A stretch of DNA of 52,537 nucleotides. Origin: Acidobacteriota bacterium. Lineage in GTDB: Bacteria > Acidobacteriota > Polarisedimenticolia > J045. Positions 33,801 to 42,602 of this stretch are shown piece by piece. The stretch's first letter is position 1, and every line of letters starts with the position of its first letter. The stretch spans positions 1-52,537 of the forward strand of contig RFHH01000180.1 of the NCBI GenBank assembly GCA_003696075.1. Direction: 5' to 3'. The translations under genes were made by a program, and so were the position numbers. A model generated the notes under the pieces. The model did no database searches. It had not been told where the DNA came from and was given only the letters and a program-made list of their open reading frames with translations.

Positions 33801-36800
33801 CGGTCCGCATCCACGCCGCCAGGGGCCGTCCCCCCGGCGGGAAGGAGCGTGAGCAGGCCATGCTCCTGCGCGAGCGCGCGGAAAGCGGCGACCTCGCCCT
33901 CCATCAGGCGCCGGTGCGCCGCCAGGGACTCCTCGAGGGTGCGGCGCGCGCGTTCCAGATAGCCGAGCGCCGCGGGGGTCGGGCGTGACCACGTCGACGA
34001 GAGCATCCACTGGGCGGTTTCGATCCGCGACAGAGCGTCCTTTTCCGCGTGGATCCCCTTGAGGTCCGGCGGCTGCCACAGGAGCCGCTCGACCTCGTCG
34101 AGGCGCCGGCGGAGCTTGCGGGCGGCCTCCTCGAGCTCGCGGTAGGCGGCAGGGAGCGTCTCGCCCCGGGCCCGGCGCCGCTCCACATCCCACTTCCGCC
34201 GTGCCTTTCCCAGCACGGCCTCGACGTCCTCGCGCACGCCGAGGAGCGACTCGATGGCAGCGACGGCACGCTCCTGGAGACGGCCCGCCTCCATCTGGGC
34301 TTCCCAGTTCTCGCGGCGCTCGGCGGCCGTGACGCCGAGACGCGGGTCGGGCAGCACGTCGACCTCGGTCGAGGCCTCGGCGTCCCCGTACGCCACCTTC
34401 ACCTCGTAGCGCCCCGGGGGCACCTCGGGGCCCCGCGCCTCCCGCCACGGGCTCGGCTCCCGGGGAGGCTCCCGGAAGGGATCCCGCCGGAGATCCCAGA
34501 CGACCCGGTTGAGACCGCGGACGACCTCGCGGCGGAAAGCCCGGATCAGGGCGCCCTCGCTGTCGTACACGCGGATGGTCGCCTTGGGGGTTTCTTTCTC
34601 CTCCTCCGTTCCCGGTTCACCCGTCCCGGTCGGGCTCTCCGCCTCACGGGACGGCGCGGCCCCGGCTAACCGCCGCTCCATGCGGCGCCGGCGCTCCTCG
34701 TCGCGCCGGCGCTTTTCGTCGGGGTGCGGAAGCTCGGGATCGCCCAACCAGAAGCTGATCAGCGCGCCATAGGGCCGGTTCTCCCCGCGGAACTCCCCGT
34801 TCCCGGGGAAGCGCGAGGCCCCCGTCTGCTTGACGACGTACTGCTGTGCCGGCGGCGGCCGGAACAGGTGGATCCTCTTTTCCAGGATCTCGGGGGAGAT
34901 CTCCCGCAGCGGCGTCAGGTCATCGATGACGTAGGCTCCCCGCCCGTGAGTCCCGACGACGAGATCGCCGTCGCGGGGATGGACCACGAGGTCGCGGACC
35001 GGAACCGTCGGAAAACCGTGCTTCCAGCGGAACCAGTGATCTCCGCCGTCCACCGTGACGAACAGGCCGAACTCCGTGCCAAGGAAGAGGAGGTCGGGAT
35101 CGACCGGGTCCTCCGCGATCGCCAGCGCGTATCCGGAAACACCCTCGACGGGAAGCCGTTTCCAGTGGCGCCCCAGGTCCCGCGTGCGGAGGACGTAGGT
35201 TTCCCAGTTGGAGCGCCGGTGATCGTCGAAGACGACGTAGGCCGTCTCGGCATCGTGATGGCTCGGCTCGATGTGGGCGACCCAGGTGTTCTCCGGAACA
35301 CCATCGAGATTCCGCTCGACGCTCGTCCAGCTCTCCCCTCCGTCGCTGGTGACGTGAAGGCGCCCGTCGTCGGTGCCAGCCCAGATGAGGCCGCGCCGCA
35401 CTGGGCTCGGAGCGATGGCCACGATGGTGGTGTAGTTCTCCGCGCCCGTGACATCTCGGGTCAACCCTCCGCTCTCGTCCTGGTGTTGCCACTCGGGGTT
35501 GTCGGTCGTCAGGTCAGGGCTGATGATCTCCCAGCTCATCCCCCTGTCGCGGCTACGGTGAACGAACTGGCTCCCGAAGTAGATGGTCGCGGGATCGAAA
35601 GGGTCGATGGCCAGTGCGGCGTTCCAGTTGAACCGCAGCTCCACGCCGGGAGGTCCGGCGGGACGGATCATCCGCCGTTCCCCCGTCCTCAGGTTCCAGC
35701 GGAAGAGGTAGCCCTCCTGGCTCATCGCGTACCCGGTGAGGGAGTCTTCCGGGTCCGGAATCGTGTCGAAGCCGTCCCCGAAGCCGACCTCTTCCCAGTG
35801 GTGGTTCCTGATGCCGCCGTTCTCCCAGACGCTGCTCGGTCCCCGCCACGAGCCGTTGTCCTGCATGCCCCCGTAGATGTGGTAGGGCAGATCCATGTCG
35901 ACGCGGATGTGGTAGAACTGGGCCAGCGGCAGGTTGGAGACGAACCGCCACGTGGCGCCGCGGTCCCGGCTGACGTAGACGCCCCCGTCGTTCCCGGCGA
36001 CGAGGTGACGGGGGTCGCCGGGGTCGATCCAGAGGGCGTGGTGGTCGGGGTGCACGGCGCTGAAGTCCGCGATCACGCGCCAGGTGCGCCCCCCGTCGTC
36101 CGATGCGCTCAGCGCCGACCACAGGCTGTAGACGCGGTTCGGATCCTTGGGATCGACACGGATGTCGGCATAGTAGAACGGCCGGTTGCCGAAACGTTTC
36201 TTGGCCCCCGTGTCCTGCCACGTCCGTCCCCCGTCCTCGGATCTGAGAAAGACGTTGCGCTCGGCCGCTTCGACGAAGGCGTACACGATGTCCGGGTTCG
36301 ACGCCGCGAACGCGATGCCGATGCGACCGAGGTCGCCCCGGGGCAGCCCGTCGCGGGGCGTGATCTCCACCCAGGTCTCCCCGCCGTCGTAGGTGGCGAA
36401 CAGCCCCGAGCCCGGCCCGCCCGAACGGAAGAACCAAGGCCATCGCCGGTAGTCCCACATCGCGGCAATGAGGTGAAGCGGATTCCGGGGGTCCATGGCG
36501 AGGTCGGCGGCGCCCGTCCGGGCGTCGATGTAAAGGACCTTCTCCCACGTCCGGCCTCCGTTGAGGGTGCGGAACACGCCGCGCTCCTCGTTCTCCCCCC
36601 AGGCCCGGCCCAGAGCGGCCACATAGGCGATGTCGGGATTCTCCGGATGCAAGACGATGCGATGGATCCGTTCCGTCCCGTCGAGGCCGACGTGGCGCCA
36701 GGTCCGTCCCCCGTCGAGCGAGCGGTAGACGCCATTGCCCACACTGGCGCTGTTCCGGGGATTCCCCTCGCCGGTCCCCACCCAGACGATGTCCGGATTG

Positions 36801-37099
36801 GACTGGAAGACGGCCACCGCTCCGATGGCGGCCACCGGCTGGTCGTCCCAAACGGACTCGAAAGTGACTCCGCCGTTCTCCGACCGGAAGACGCCGCCCG
36901 TTGCGGCGCCGACGTAAAGAACTTCGGGATCGGCGGCGATCCCTTCGATCGCGGCCACGCGGCCGCTCATTCCGGCCGGCCCTATGGCGCGCGCCTTCAT
37001 ACCGGAAAGAAGCTCCGGTTGGAGCTTCATCGCGGCTCCGGCGGGAAGGGCGAGGGCCAGGAGGAGACCGGCGGGAAGGGCGTGAAGGGCACGGGACAT
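33797..37099 (-). CDS. Secreted VPS10/BNR-repeat (sialidase-like propeller) protein
   Basis: 1,100 residues with a signal peptide (MSRALHALPAGLLLALALPA). About ten Asp-box repeats (RSENGGVTFE, RSLDGGRTWR, RTLNGGRTWE, ATYDGGETWV, RSEDGGRTWQ, ASDDGGRTWR, VSRDRGATWR, RSRDRGMSWE) mark two linked beta-propellers of the VPS10/sortilin-like class. A C-terminal region has a beta domain (VRGLNRVVWDLRRD; PPGRYEVKVAYG) and a long helical tail. Homologues are often labelled glycosyl hydrolase, but no catalytic residues are evident and a binding or peptidase-associated role is equally possible. The ATG 87 nt inside the open frame is chosen for the signal peptide. Confidence 0.87.
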   Translation of the reverse strand: MSRALHALPAGLLLALALPAGAAMKLQPELLSGMKARAIGPAGMSGRVAAIEGIAADPEVLYVGAATGGVFRSENGGVTFESVWDDQPVAAIGAVAVFQSNPDIVWVGTGEGNPRNSASVGNGVYRSLDGGRTWRHVGLDGTERIHRIVLHPENPDIAYVAALGRAWGENEERGVFRTLNGGRTWEKVLYIDARTGAADLAMDPRNPLHLIAAMWDYRRWPWFFRSGGPGSGLFATYDGGETWVEITPRDGLPRGDLGRIGIAFAASNPDIVYAFVEAAERNVFLRSEDGGRTWQDTGAKKRFGNRPFYYADIRVDPKDPNRVYSLWSALSASDDGGRTWRVIADFSAVHPDHHALWIDPGDPRHLVAGNDGGVYVSRDRGATWRFVSNLPLAQFYHIRVDMDLPYHIYGGMQDNGSWRGPSSVWENGGIRNHHWEEVGFGDGFDTIPDPEDSLTGYAMSQEGYLFRWNLRTGERRMIRPAGPPGVELRFNWNAALAIDPFDPATIYFGSQFVHRSRDRGMSWEIISPDLTTDNPEWQHQDESGGLTRDVTGAENYTTIVAIAPSPVRRGLIWAGTDDGRLHVTSDGGESWTSVERNLDGVPENTWVAHIEPSHHDAETAYVVFDDHRRSNWETYVLRTRDLGRHWKRLPVEGVSGYALAIAEDPVDPDLLFLGTEFGLFVTVDGGDHWFRWKHGFPTVPVRDLVVHPRDGDLVVGTHGRGAYVIDDLTPLREISPEILEKRIHLFRPPPAQQYVVKQTGASRFPGNGEFRGENRPYGALISFWLGDPELPHPDEKRRRDEERRRRMERRLAGAAPSREAESPTGTGEPGTEEEKETPKATIRVYDSEGALIRAFRREVVRGLNRVVWDLRRDPFREPPREPSPWREARGPEVPPGRYEVKVAYGDAEASTEVDVLPDPRLGVTAAERRENWEAQMEAGRLQERAVAAIESLLGVREDVEAVLGKARRKWDVERRRARGETLPAAYRELEEAARKLRRRLDEVERLLWQPPDLKGIHAEKDALSRIETAQWMLSSTWSRPTPAALGYLERARRTLEESLAAHRRLMEGEVAAFRALAQEHGLLTLLPAGGTAPGGVDADR

Positions 37100-37267
37100 G
37101 GCAACAGATCCTGTCAGGGGGCGGCCCGCTGTCGCGCCCGTGCGTGGGAGAGCGGGGCGGGAGCGCGGACCGCAATCGGGGCGCACGGGTCCGAACGGGC
37201 CGCAGCCGGAGGCGGGAGCCCGCGAACGCCCGCCGGAGCCGCGCCTCGCCGGCGGATCCGCACGGCG

Positions 37268-37879
37268 TCAGTTCCCGGGCACCTGGTCGCGCGGAATCTC
37301 GCGCACCGAGAGGATCACGATCGGCTCGACGGGAACGTCCTGGCGCCCCGCTCGCGACGTCGTGGGCACCGACTTGATCTTGTCCACGACATCCATTCCC
37401 GACACCACGCGCCCGAACACGGCGTACCCGGCCCCGTCGCGCGGGATGTCCAGGGCCTCGTTGTCGCGGACATTGATGAAGAACTGTGACGTGGCCGAAT
37501 CCGGCTGCCGCCCGAGCCGTGCCATGGCGATCGTGCCGCGCCGGTTCTTCAATCCGTTGCGCCACTCGTTCTTGATCGGCTCATGGGTCGGCTTCTTCTT
37601 CATGTTCTTGTCGAGGCCGCCCCCCTGGATCATGAAGTTGTCGATCACCCGGTGGAAGATCGTCCCGTCGTAGAAGCCCTCGCGGGCGTACCGAAGGAAG
37701 TTCTCCACCGTGATGGGAGCTTTCTCCCTGTCCAGCTCGAGGTAGATGTCCCCCATGGTGGTGGCCATCTTCACATAGACCTTGCCCGCTTCGGGCTCCG
37801 CGGCCCCAGCGCCGAAGGCGAGGGGAGCGGACAGCAGGAGCGAGGTGACGCCGACGAAAAGCGTGCGCACAGGGGTCAT
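37268..37879 (-). CDS. Exported cyclophilin-type peptidyl-prolyl isomerase
   Basis: Catalyses Xaa-Pro isomerisation in the periplasm. 203 residues: signal peptide (TLFVGVTSLLLSAPLAFGA), then cyclophilin core with GDIYLELDREKAPITVENFL, active-site GTIFHRVIDNFMIQGGG (Arg, Phe, Gln), SATSQFFINVRDNEAL and YAVFGRVVSGMDVVDKI. The bacterial PpiA/PpiB-type length is normal. The ATG is chosen for GGAGGG eight bases upstream and the signal peptide; the frame is open slightly further. Own promoter, see next feature. Confidence 0.92.
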   Translation of the reverse strand: MTPVRTLFVGVTSLLLSAPLAFGAGAAEPEAGKVYVKMATTMGDIYLELDREKAPITVENFLRYAREGFYDGTIFHRVIDNFMIQGGGLDKNMKKKPTHEPIKNEWRNGLKNRRGTIAMARLGRQPDSATSQFFINVRDNEALDIPRDGAGYAVFGRVVSGMDVVDKIKSVPTTSRAGRQDVPVEPIVILSVREIPRDQVPGN

Positions 37880-37916
37880 CGATCGTACCCTCCGGGGAGA
37901 CTGCAGTGCCCGGAGG

Positions 37917-37945
37917 ATTATAGAGGTCCGGCCCCCGCGCTCCAA
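37917..37945 (-). promoter_or_regulatory. Sigma70-type promoter of the cyclophilin gene
   Basis: On the minus strand TTGGAG (37945-37940), a 17-nt spacer and a perfect TATAAT (37922-37917). Transcription would start about 30 nt before the ATG. It lies in the short gap after the NtrC-family gene. Confidence 0.75.
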
Positions 37946-37961
37946 CGGGCCGGGTGCCGCG

Positions 37962-39389
37962 TCACGCTGTCGGCTGGCCGCGCTGGATCCGCTTCAGCTT
38001 CTCGACGAACGTGGTCCGCTTGAGGTCCAACAGCGCGGCGGCCCGGGCCTTGTTGCCCCCCGCGATCTCGAGCGACTGGAGGATCAGGTTCCGTTCCAGC
38101 TCCGAGACGACGCTCTTGAAGTCGAGGCCCTCCTCCGTCACCTGCAGCGGCAGGGAGAAGCCGGAAGATTCCCGCTGGATCTCGAACGGCAGGTCGCCGG
38201 GCTCGATCGTCGAGCGGCCTCCCGACATCACCGTGGCGAACTCGATGGCGTTCTCCAGCTCGCGGACGTTCCCCGGCCAGTCGTGGCGCATCAAGATCCG
38301 CATCGCCTCCTGGGAGATCTCCTTCTTGGGGAGGTTGTTGCGGTGGGCGTACTTGGCGGCGAAATGGGCGGCGAGAAGCGGGATATCGGACCGGCGCTCG
38401 CGAAGCGGCGGGACGTACAGCGGGATGACGTTCAAGCGGTAGTAGAGATCCTCGCGGAACTCCCCCCGGTCCACCTTGGCCTTCAGGTCTTCGTTGGAGG
38501 CGGCGATGACCCGCACGTCGACGGGGATCGGGCGCGTTCCCCCCACCCGGTGGATCTGCCGGCTCTGCAGCACGCGGAGCAGCTTCACCTGGAGATCGGG
38601 CTTCATCGTCCCGATCTCGTCGAGGAAAAGGGTGCCACCCTGCGCCAGTTCGAACCGGCCCGGCTTGTCCCGGTCGGCCCCGGTGAACGAGCCGCGAGCG
38701 TGGCCGAACAGCTCGGACTCGATCAGGTTCTCGGGGATAGCGCCGCAATGCACGGCCACGAGCCGGTGCCGCCGGCGCAACGGGTGCCCGTAGTGGAGGG
38801 CCTGGACGATCAGCTCCTTCCCGACCCCTGACTCGCCGGTGATCAGCACGGTGCTGTCCACCTGGCTCACCTTCTCGAGAAGCTGGAAGAGCCGCTGCAT
38901 CGGCCGGCTCTTGCCGATGATCTTGTCGAAACTCTCGCGTTCCATCAGTTGGGAGCGCAACCGTTCGTTCTCCTCGCGCAGTCGGCGCGTTTCGAGAGCG
39001 CGGTTCAGGGCGATCTCCAGCTGGCTCATCGCGAAGGGCTTGGGCAGGTAGTCGGAGGCGCCGCATCGCATGGCATCGACCGCCGACCGCACGGAGGCGA
39101 ATCCGGTCATCACGAGGACGATCAGCCCGGGGTAGAGTTCCCGGGCGCGCCGGAGGAGGTCGAGCCCGTCCGTCTTCGGGTCCGGCAGTTTGAGATCGGT
39201 GATGAGCACGTCCGCCGGCTCCTGGAGCAGGAGCTCCCACGCGGCGGCGGCCGAGGTCGCGGTCCTGACCTCATGGCCGATCTTGCGGAGATACTCGCTG
39301 ATCGTGCGGAGCAGCCCCTCGTCGTCCTCGACGACGATGACGTGGCATCGTTCACGGTTCGGCGCGTTGGTCTGGTGGGTCGTCTTCAT
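37962..39389 (-). CDS. NtrC-family sigma54-dependent response regulator
   Basis: 475 residues: receiver (D65 in VLITDLKLPD; K117 in YLPKPF), AAA+ domain with Walker A GESGVGKE (185-192), sigma54-contact loop GSFTGA (233-238, canonical GAFTGA), Walker B GGTLFLDEIG and the arginine-finger region, and a Fis-type helix-turn-helix (LEIAGGNKARAAALLDLKRTTFVEKLKRI). Activates sigma54 promoters when phosphorylated. No cognate kinase is adjacent. It is divergent from the sigma54-driven flagellar operon, so it may act on that promoter (FlrA/FleQ-like position), but an intact receiver is unlike FleQ. No good ribosome site precedes the ATG. Confidence 0.9.
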   Translation of the reverse strand: MKTTHQTNAPNRERCHVIVVEDDEGLLRTISEYLRKIGHEVRTATSAAAAWELLLQEPADVLITDLKLPDPKTDGLDLLRRARELYPGLIVLVMTGFASVRSAVDAMRCGASDYLPKPFAMSQLEIALNRALETRRLREENERLRSQLMERESFDKIIGKSRPMQRLFQLLEKVSQVDSTVLITGESGVGKELIVQALHYGHPLRRRHRLVAVHCGAIPENLIESELFGHARGSFTGADRDKPGRFELAQGGTLFLDEIGTMKPDLQVKLLRVLQSRQIHRVGGTRPIPVDVRVIAASNEDLKAKVDRGEFREDLYYRLNVIPLYVPPLRERRSDIPLLAAHFAAKYAHRNNLPKKEISQEAMRILMRHDWPGNVRELENAIEFATVMSGGRSTIEPGDLPFEIQRESSGFSLPLQVTEEGLDFKSVVSELERNLILQSLEIAGGNKARAAALLDLKRTTFVEKLKRIQRGQPTA

Positions 39390-39454
39390 CGCGGTTCGTC
39401 ACCCGGATTCGGTGCTCGCTCGGGGCGAACGCCGGTGGCGGCGTACGCGGAGAA

Positions 39455-39482
39455 TACATAGGCCGGAGGCCGGGAGTGTCAA
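39455..39482 (-). promoter_or_regulatory. Promoter of the NtrC-family regulator gene
   Basis: On the minus strand a perfect TTGACA (39482-39477), 16 nt, then TATGTA (39460-39455); a TATTCT lies four bases further on. The leader would be about 60 nt. The -35 overlaps by two bases the inverted repeat described next. Confidence 0.6.
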
Positions 39483-39510
39483 GAGATCGACCATCGACCG
39501 GCGATCTCTT
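39481..39510. promoter_or_regulatory. 9-bp perfect inverted repeat, candidate activator or repressor site
   Basis: AAGAGATCG (39481-39489), 12 nt, CGATCTCTT (39502-39510). It overlaps the -35 of the regulator gene and lies about 115 nt upstream of the sigma54 -24 element, a typical enhancer distance. Either of the two NtrC-type regulators encoded nearby could bind it; this is inference. Confidence 0.55.
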
Positions 39511-39534
39511 CCGCCCGACCGACGTTCCGCCGGC

Positions 39535-39561
39535 GCTGCGCGCCGCCCGGCGGCGCGCAGC
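39535..39561. repeat. 11-bp perfect inverted repeat in the divergent region
   Basis: GCTGCGCGCCG, 5-nt loop, CGGCGCGCAGC. It sits between the 9-bp repeat and the sigma54 promoter. It could be a hairpin or a second protein-binding site. Confidence 0.45.
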
Positions 39562-39611
39562 CCGGCCCCCTAAGCAGCACCTTGCCAATATCTTACGGGG
39601 AAATGCCTCCC

Positions 39612-39639
39612 CGTGCCGCAGTTCGGCACGCCCCTTGCT
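39612..39639 (+). promoter_or_regulatory. Sigma54 promoter of the flagellar basal-body operon
   Basis: CGGCACG then CCCC then TTGCT gives GG at 39625-39626 and GC at 39637-39638 with exactly 10 nt between, matching the sigma54 -24/-12 pattern (TGGCACG-N4-TTGC) with one change. A perfect inverted repeat CGTGCCG-CAGTT-CGGCACG (39612-39630) overlaps the -24 box. A start near 39650 fits the gene start at 39691. Confidence 0.8.
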
Positions 39640-39690
39640 GGCGTCACCACGCGGCGGGTGCGCCGCGCAACGCCGCCGGAGGTGTCGCCT

Positions 39691-41466
39691 GTGCGCGCGT
39701 GTCTTTCGATCGTGATCGCATTGTGCGCCGTCCCGGCGGCGATGGCGGGACCGGCGGCCGGCGATCCCGACGGCCTCCGGCAAGAGCTCGAGCGGCAGAA
39801 GACCCGGGAGGACTGGGACCGCACGGCGCGGCGCCTGCTGGCTTCGCTCGATGCGTCGGGCCAAGGGGGCACCGCGGAAGCGGCGTGGCTGGTGGCGAAG
39901 CTCCTCGAGACGCACCCGGACGATCCCCTGCTGCTGTGGCGGCGGGGGGAGATCCGGCGGCGCGGCGGCGATGTGGAGGGAGCGATCGCCGATTTCGAGC
40001 AGCTCGCGCGCCGGCACCCCGGCCACCCGGCCGGAATCCGGGCGCGCCGGGCGCTGCCGGCGCTGTACCTGAGGGCGGGTCTGACCGCCAAGGCCGCCCG
40101 GGCCGACGAATCGCTTCTCGAGGACGGTCTCGCCGATCCCATCCCCGTGCTGTCCCGTCTGGCCCGCACCTATGCGCGGTTGGGGCGGCCGGCCGAGGTC
40201 AAGAGAACGCTCGCGCGCCTGGCCGCGCTCGCTCCCGGGAGGGCCTCGTACGATCCCGGTCTCGCCTGGCTCGCGGCCGAGGCTTCCGCCGCGCTCGACG
40301 ATCCCCTGGTCGCGGCGGCCGGAATGCTCCGCTTCGCCAACCTCTTTCCGGCCGATCCTCACCGCTACGAGGCGCTGATGCGCGCCGCCGAGGCATTCGC
40401 TCGTCACGGGCGCCACGCGCTGGCCGCGACCCTCGCCGAAGAGGTCGCGGAGAGCAGCGCCGACGCCGAGCTCGCCGCGAGAGCCTGGCTGCTGCGCGGC
40501 GAAGCGTTCGAGAGGGCCGGGGACCTCGAAAAGGCGCGTGACGCGTACCGCCGCGGGCTCGACGGCGCCACGAATCCTCGGCTCGCCGCCACGGCCTTGC
40601 GGCACTTGATCGATCTGACGATCCGGGAGCACGGCAGCGAAACGGCTTTGTTGATGCTGGCTTCCGACCTGCGCCGCGGCGACCGCTTCCGCCGCAAGCT
40701 CGCCGAGGCCCACTTCCCGCGCCTCCTCGAGGCGATGGCCTCCAAGCTGTCGCGCGATCCGGCGAAGGCCTACTTCTTCGAGCGGCTGCTCGAGGAGCTG
40801 GACCTGACCGAGCAAACGCCGCCCGCGATCGCCCTCGGCGCCGCGGAACTGCTCGAGAGCATCGGCGAGGAGGAGGCCGCGGGACGCCTCTACTCGCGGC
40901 TGGCCGCCGGAGGGGGGCCTGCGGCCGGTCGCGCCCGCGCCGGGCTCGCCCGGTGTGCCCCGCCGAAGGCGCCCGGTGTCGGGCCTGCCGAGGCTATCGC
41001 CGCGCTCGCGCGGAAGGGACGTTGGGACGAGGTGCTCGTTCGGAGCGCGGAGCTCGGGCCGCAGCCGCCCGCCCGCGCCGCCGCCCTCGCCGCGCGTGCG
41101 GCGATGAGAGCAGGACGCCTGGCCGAGGCCCGGCCCCTCCTGGAGGCGGCGGTGGAGCCGCCGGAAGGCGCGCCGCCCGCCCTCCTCGTCGAGAGGGCCG
41201 ATCTGCTCGCCCTCGGCGGGCGGTGGGACGAGGCGTGCGCTCTGTATCGGAAGGCCGCCGGCCGGCCGGAGCACCTTCTGCCCGCGGAGCGCTCGTGGCT
41301 CGACCTGCGGGGGGCGGCGTGCGCCTTCCGGGAGGGGCGCGCGGGCGAGGCCGCGCGGCGGGTCCGAACGCTGCTGGCGCGTTCGCCGGGAGAGCCGATC
41401 CGCTTCGCCGCCGAGAACCTCCTCGAGAGGATCGAGGAGGCGGCGCCGGGAGAGAGCCGGTCATGA
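39691..41466 (+). CDS. Exported TPR-repeat protein, first gene of the sigma54 flagellar operon
   Basis: 591 residues. GTG start with GGAGG eight bases upstream; signal peptide VRACLSIVIALCAVPAAMAG. The rest is Ala/Leu/Arg-rich helical repeats typical of TPR or Sel1-like solenoids (AAWLVAKLLETHPDDPLLLW; GDVEGAIADFEQLARRHPGH; AGDLEKARDAYRRGLDGA; GRWDEACALYRKAAGRPE). No enzymatic motif. Its stop overlaps the kinase ATG (ATGA). A periplasmic TPR protein in front of a flagellar two-component pair is not standard; it might assist rod or motor assembly or sense it. Confidence 0.82.
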   Translation: MRACLSIVIALCAVPAAMAGPAAGDPDGLRQELERQKTREDWDRTARRLLASLDASGQGGTAEAAWLVAKLLETHPDDPLLLWRRGEIRRRGGDVEGAIADFEQLARRHPGHPAGIRARRALPALYLRAGLTAKAARADESLLEDGLADPIPVLSRLARTYARLGRPAEVKRTLARLAALAPGRASYDPGLAWLAAEASAALDDPLVAAAGMLRFANLFPADPHRYEALMRAAEAFARHGRHALAATLAEEVAESSADAELAARAWLLRGEAFERAGDLEKARDAYRRGLDGATNPRLAATALRHLIDLTIREHGSETALLMLASDLRRGDRFRRKLAEAHFPRLLEAMASKLSRDPAKAYFFERLLEELDLTEQTPPAIALGAAELLESIGEEEAAGRLYSRLAAGGGPAAGRARAGLARCAPPKAPGVGPAEAIAALARKGRWDEVLVRSAELGPQPPARAAALAARAAMRAGRLAEARPLLEAAVEPPEGAPPALLVERADLLALGGRWDEACALYRKAAGRPEHLLPAERSWLDLRGAACAFREGRAGEAARRVRTLLARSPGEPIRFAAENLLERIEEAAPGESRS

Positions 41467-42602
41467 CGAGGGCCGCCGCGCGAACCGCTCCGATGCCCGG
41501 ACCCGCCTCACTGCAGGCGCAGGTGATCGAACTCGCCGACAAGCTGGCGGGCGCGACGGGGCGGCTGCGCCGGCTCGCCGAGGCGAAATCCCGGCTGAGC
41601 CGGCTGCTGGACCAGGTTCTCGAGGGGATCGACGCTGGGATCGTTCTCAGGGCCGAGGGGAGGATCGTCGCGGCCAACCGGGCGGCACGAGAGATGGGAG
41701 CCGTGAGCCGCGTGGGGACCGCGGAAACCTGCCACCGCTCCATCGCAGGCGCCGAGGAGGGAACGGTCCGGCCCTCGGGTGCCGGCGGGCCCACATGGCT
41801 CGTGAGGCGCCGCGCCGTGCCGCTGGAGGACGGCCGGACGGGAGAACTCATCGTCGTCCACGACGTGTCGCGCCTCGTCGAGCTGGAGTGCGAAGCGCGC
41901 CGGAAGAGCCGCCTGGAACTCCTCGGACGCATGGCCGCCGAGGTGGCACACGAGGTCCGCAATCCGCTCGGCAGCCTCGAGCTGCTCGCCTCGATCCTGG
42001 CAGAGGAACTCGAGGACGATCCCGACAACCGGGAACTTGCGGTGCAGATCCAGGTCGGTGTGCGCCAGCTCTCCGCGACCGTGACGCGGCTGCTGGCGAC
42101 GGCTCGGGGGACCCGCGTGCGGCCCCGGCCCGTCGACGCGGTGGCCGTGGCGCGGGAGGCGGGAGCGTTCTTCGAGCCGCTCGCCCGGAGCCGAGGTCTG
42201 CGCCTCGCGCTCCGCTTCCCGCGCGAGTCGCTCGCCGCGGTGATCGACCCCGAAGCGGTCCAGCAGGCGCTGCTCAACCTTCTCGGGAACGCGCTCGAGG
42301 CGTCGCCGCCCGGAGGCGAGATCACGCTCGGGGTCCGCATCGAGGAAGACCTCCTCGTCTTCGAGGTCGGCGACGAGGGGCCGGGGGTCCCCGAGGCTCT
42401 CAGGGAGCGCATCTTCGAGCCCTTCTACACGACGCGGGATCAGGGCACCGGCCTCGGCCTGGCGCTGGTGGAGCGCGTCGCGATGGCCCACGGAGGCCGG
42501 GTGACCGTGGGGGAAGCGCCGGCCGGCGGTGCCCTGTTCCGCCTGCATCTCCCTGCGCGCGGTCCGAAAGGCTGCGGCGCTCCGGAGGAGTCGGAACGGT
42601 GA
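41463..42602 (+). CDS. Soluble sensor histidine kinase of the flagellar operon (FlrB/FlgS-like)
   Basis: 379 residues with no membrane helices. N-terminal coiled coil (17-55), PAS-like domain (about 50-135), HisKA with H163 in AHEVRNPLGSLELLASIL, and HATPase with LLNLLGNALEAS (N box), VGDEGPGVPEALRERIFEPFYTT and QGTGLGLALVERVA. The AHEVRNPL motif is typical of NtrB/FlrB/FleS/FlgS kinases. Its stop overlaps the regulator's GTG. It probably phosphorylates the next gene's product in response to an assembly signal. Confidence 0.88.
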   Translation: MTRAAARTAPMPGPASLQAQVIELADKLAGATGRLRRLAEAKSRLSRLLDQVLEGIDAGIVLRAEGRIVAANRAAREMGAVSRVGTAETCHRSIAGAEEGTVRPSGAGGPTWLVRRRAVPLEDGRTGELIVVHDVSRLVELECEARRKSRLELLGRMAAEVAHEVRNPLGSLELLASILAEELEDDPDNRELAVQIQVGVRQLSATVTRLLATARGTRVRPRPVDAVAVAREAGAFFEPLARSRGLRLALRFPRESLAAVIDPEAVQQALLNLLGNALEASPPGGEITLGVRIEEDLLVFEVGDEGPGVPEALRERIFEPFYTTRDQGTGLGLALVERVAMAHGGRVTVGEAPAGGALFRLHLPARGPKGCGAPEESER

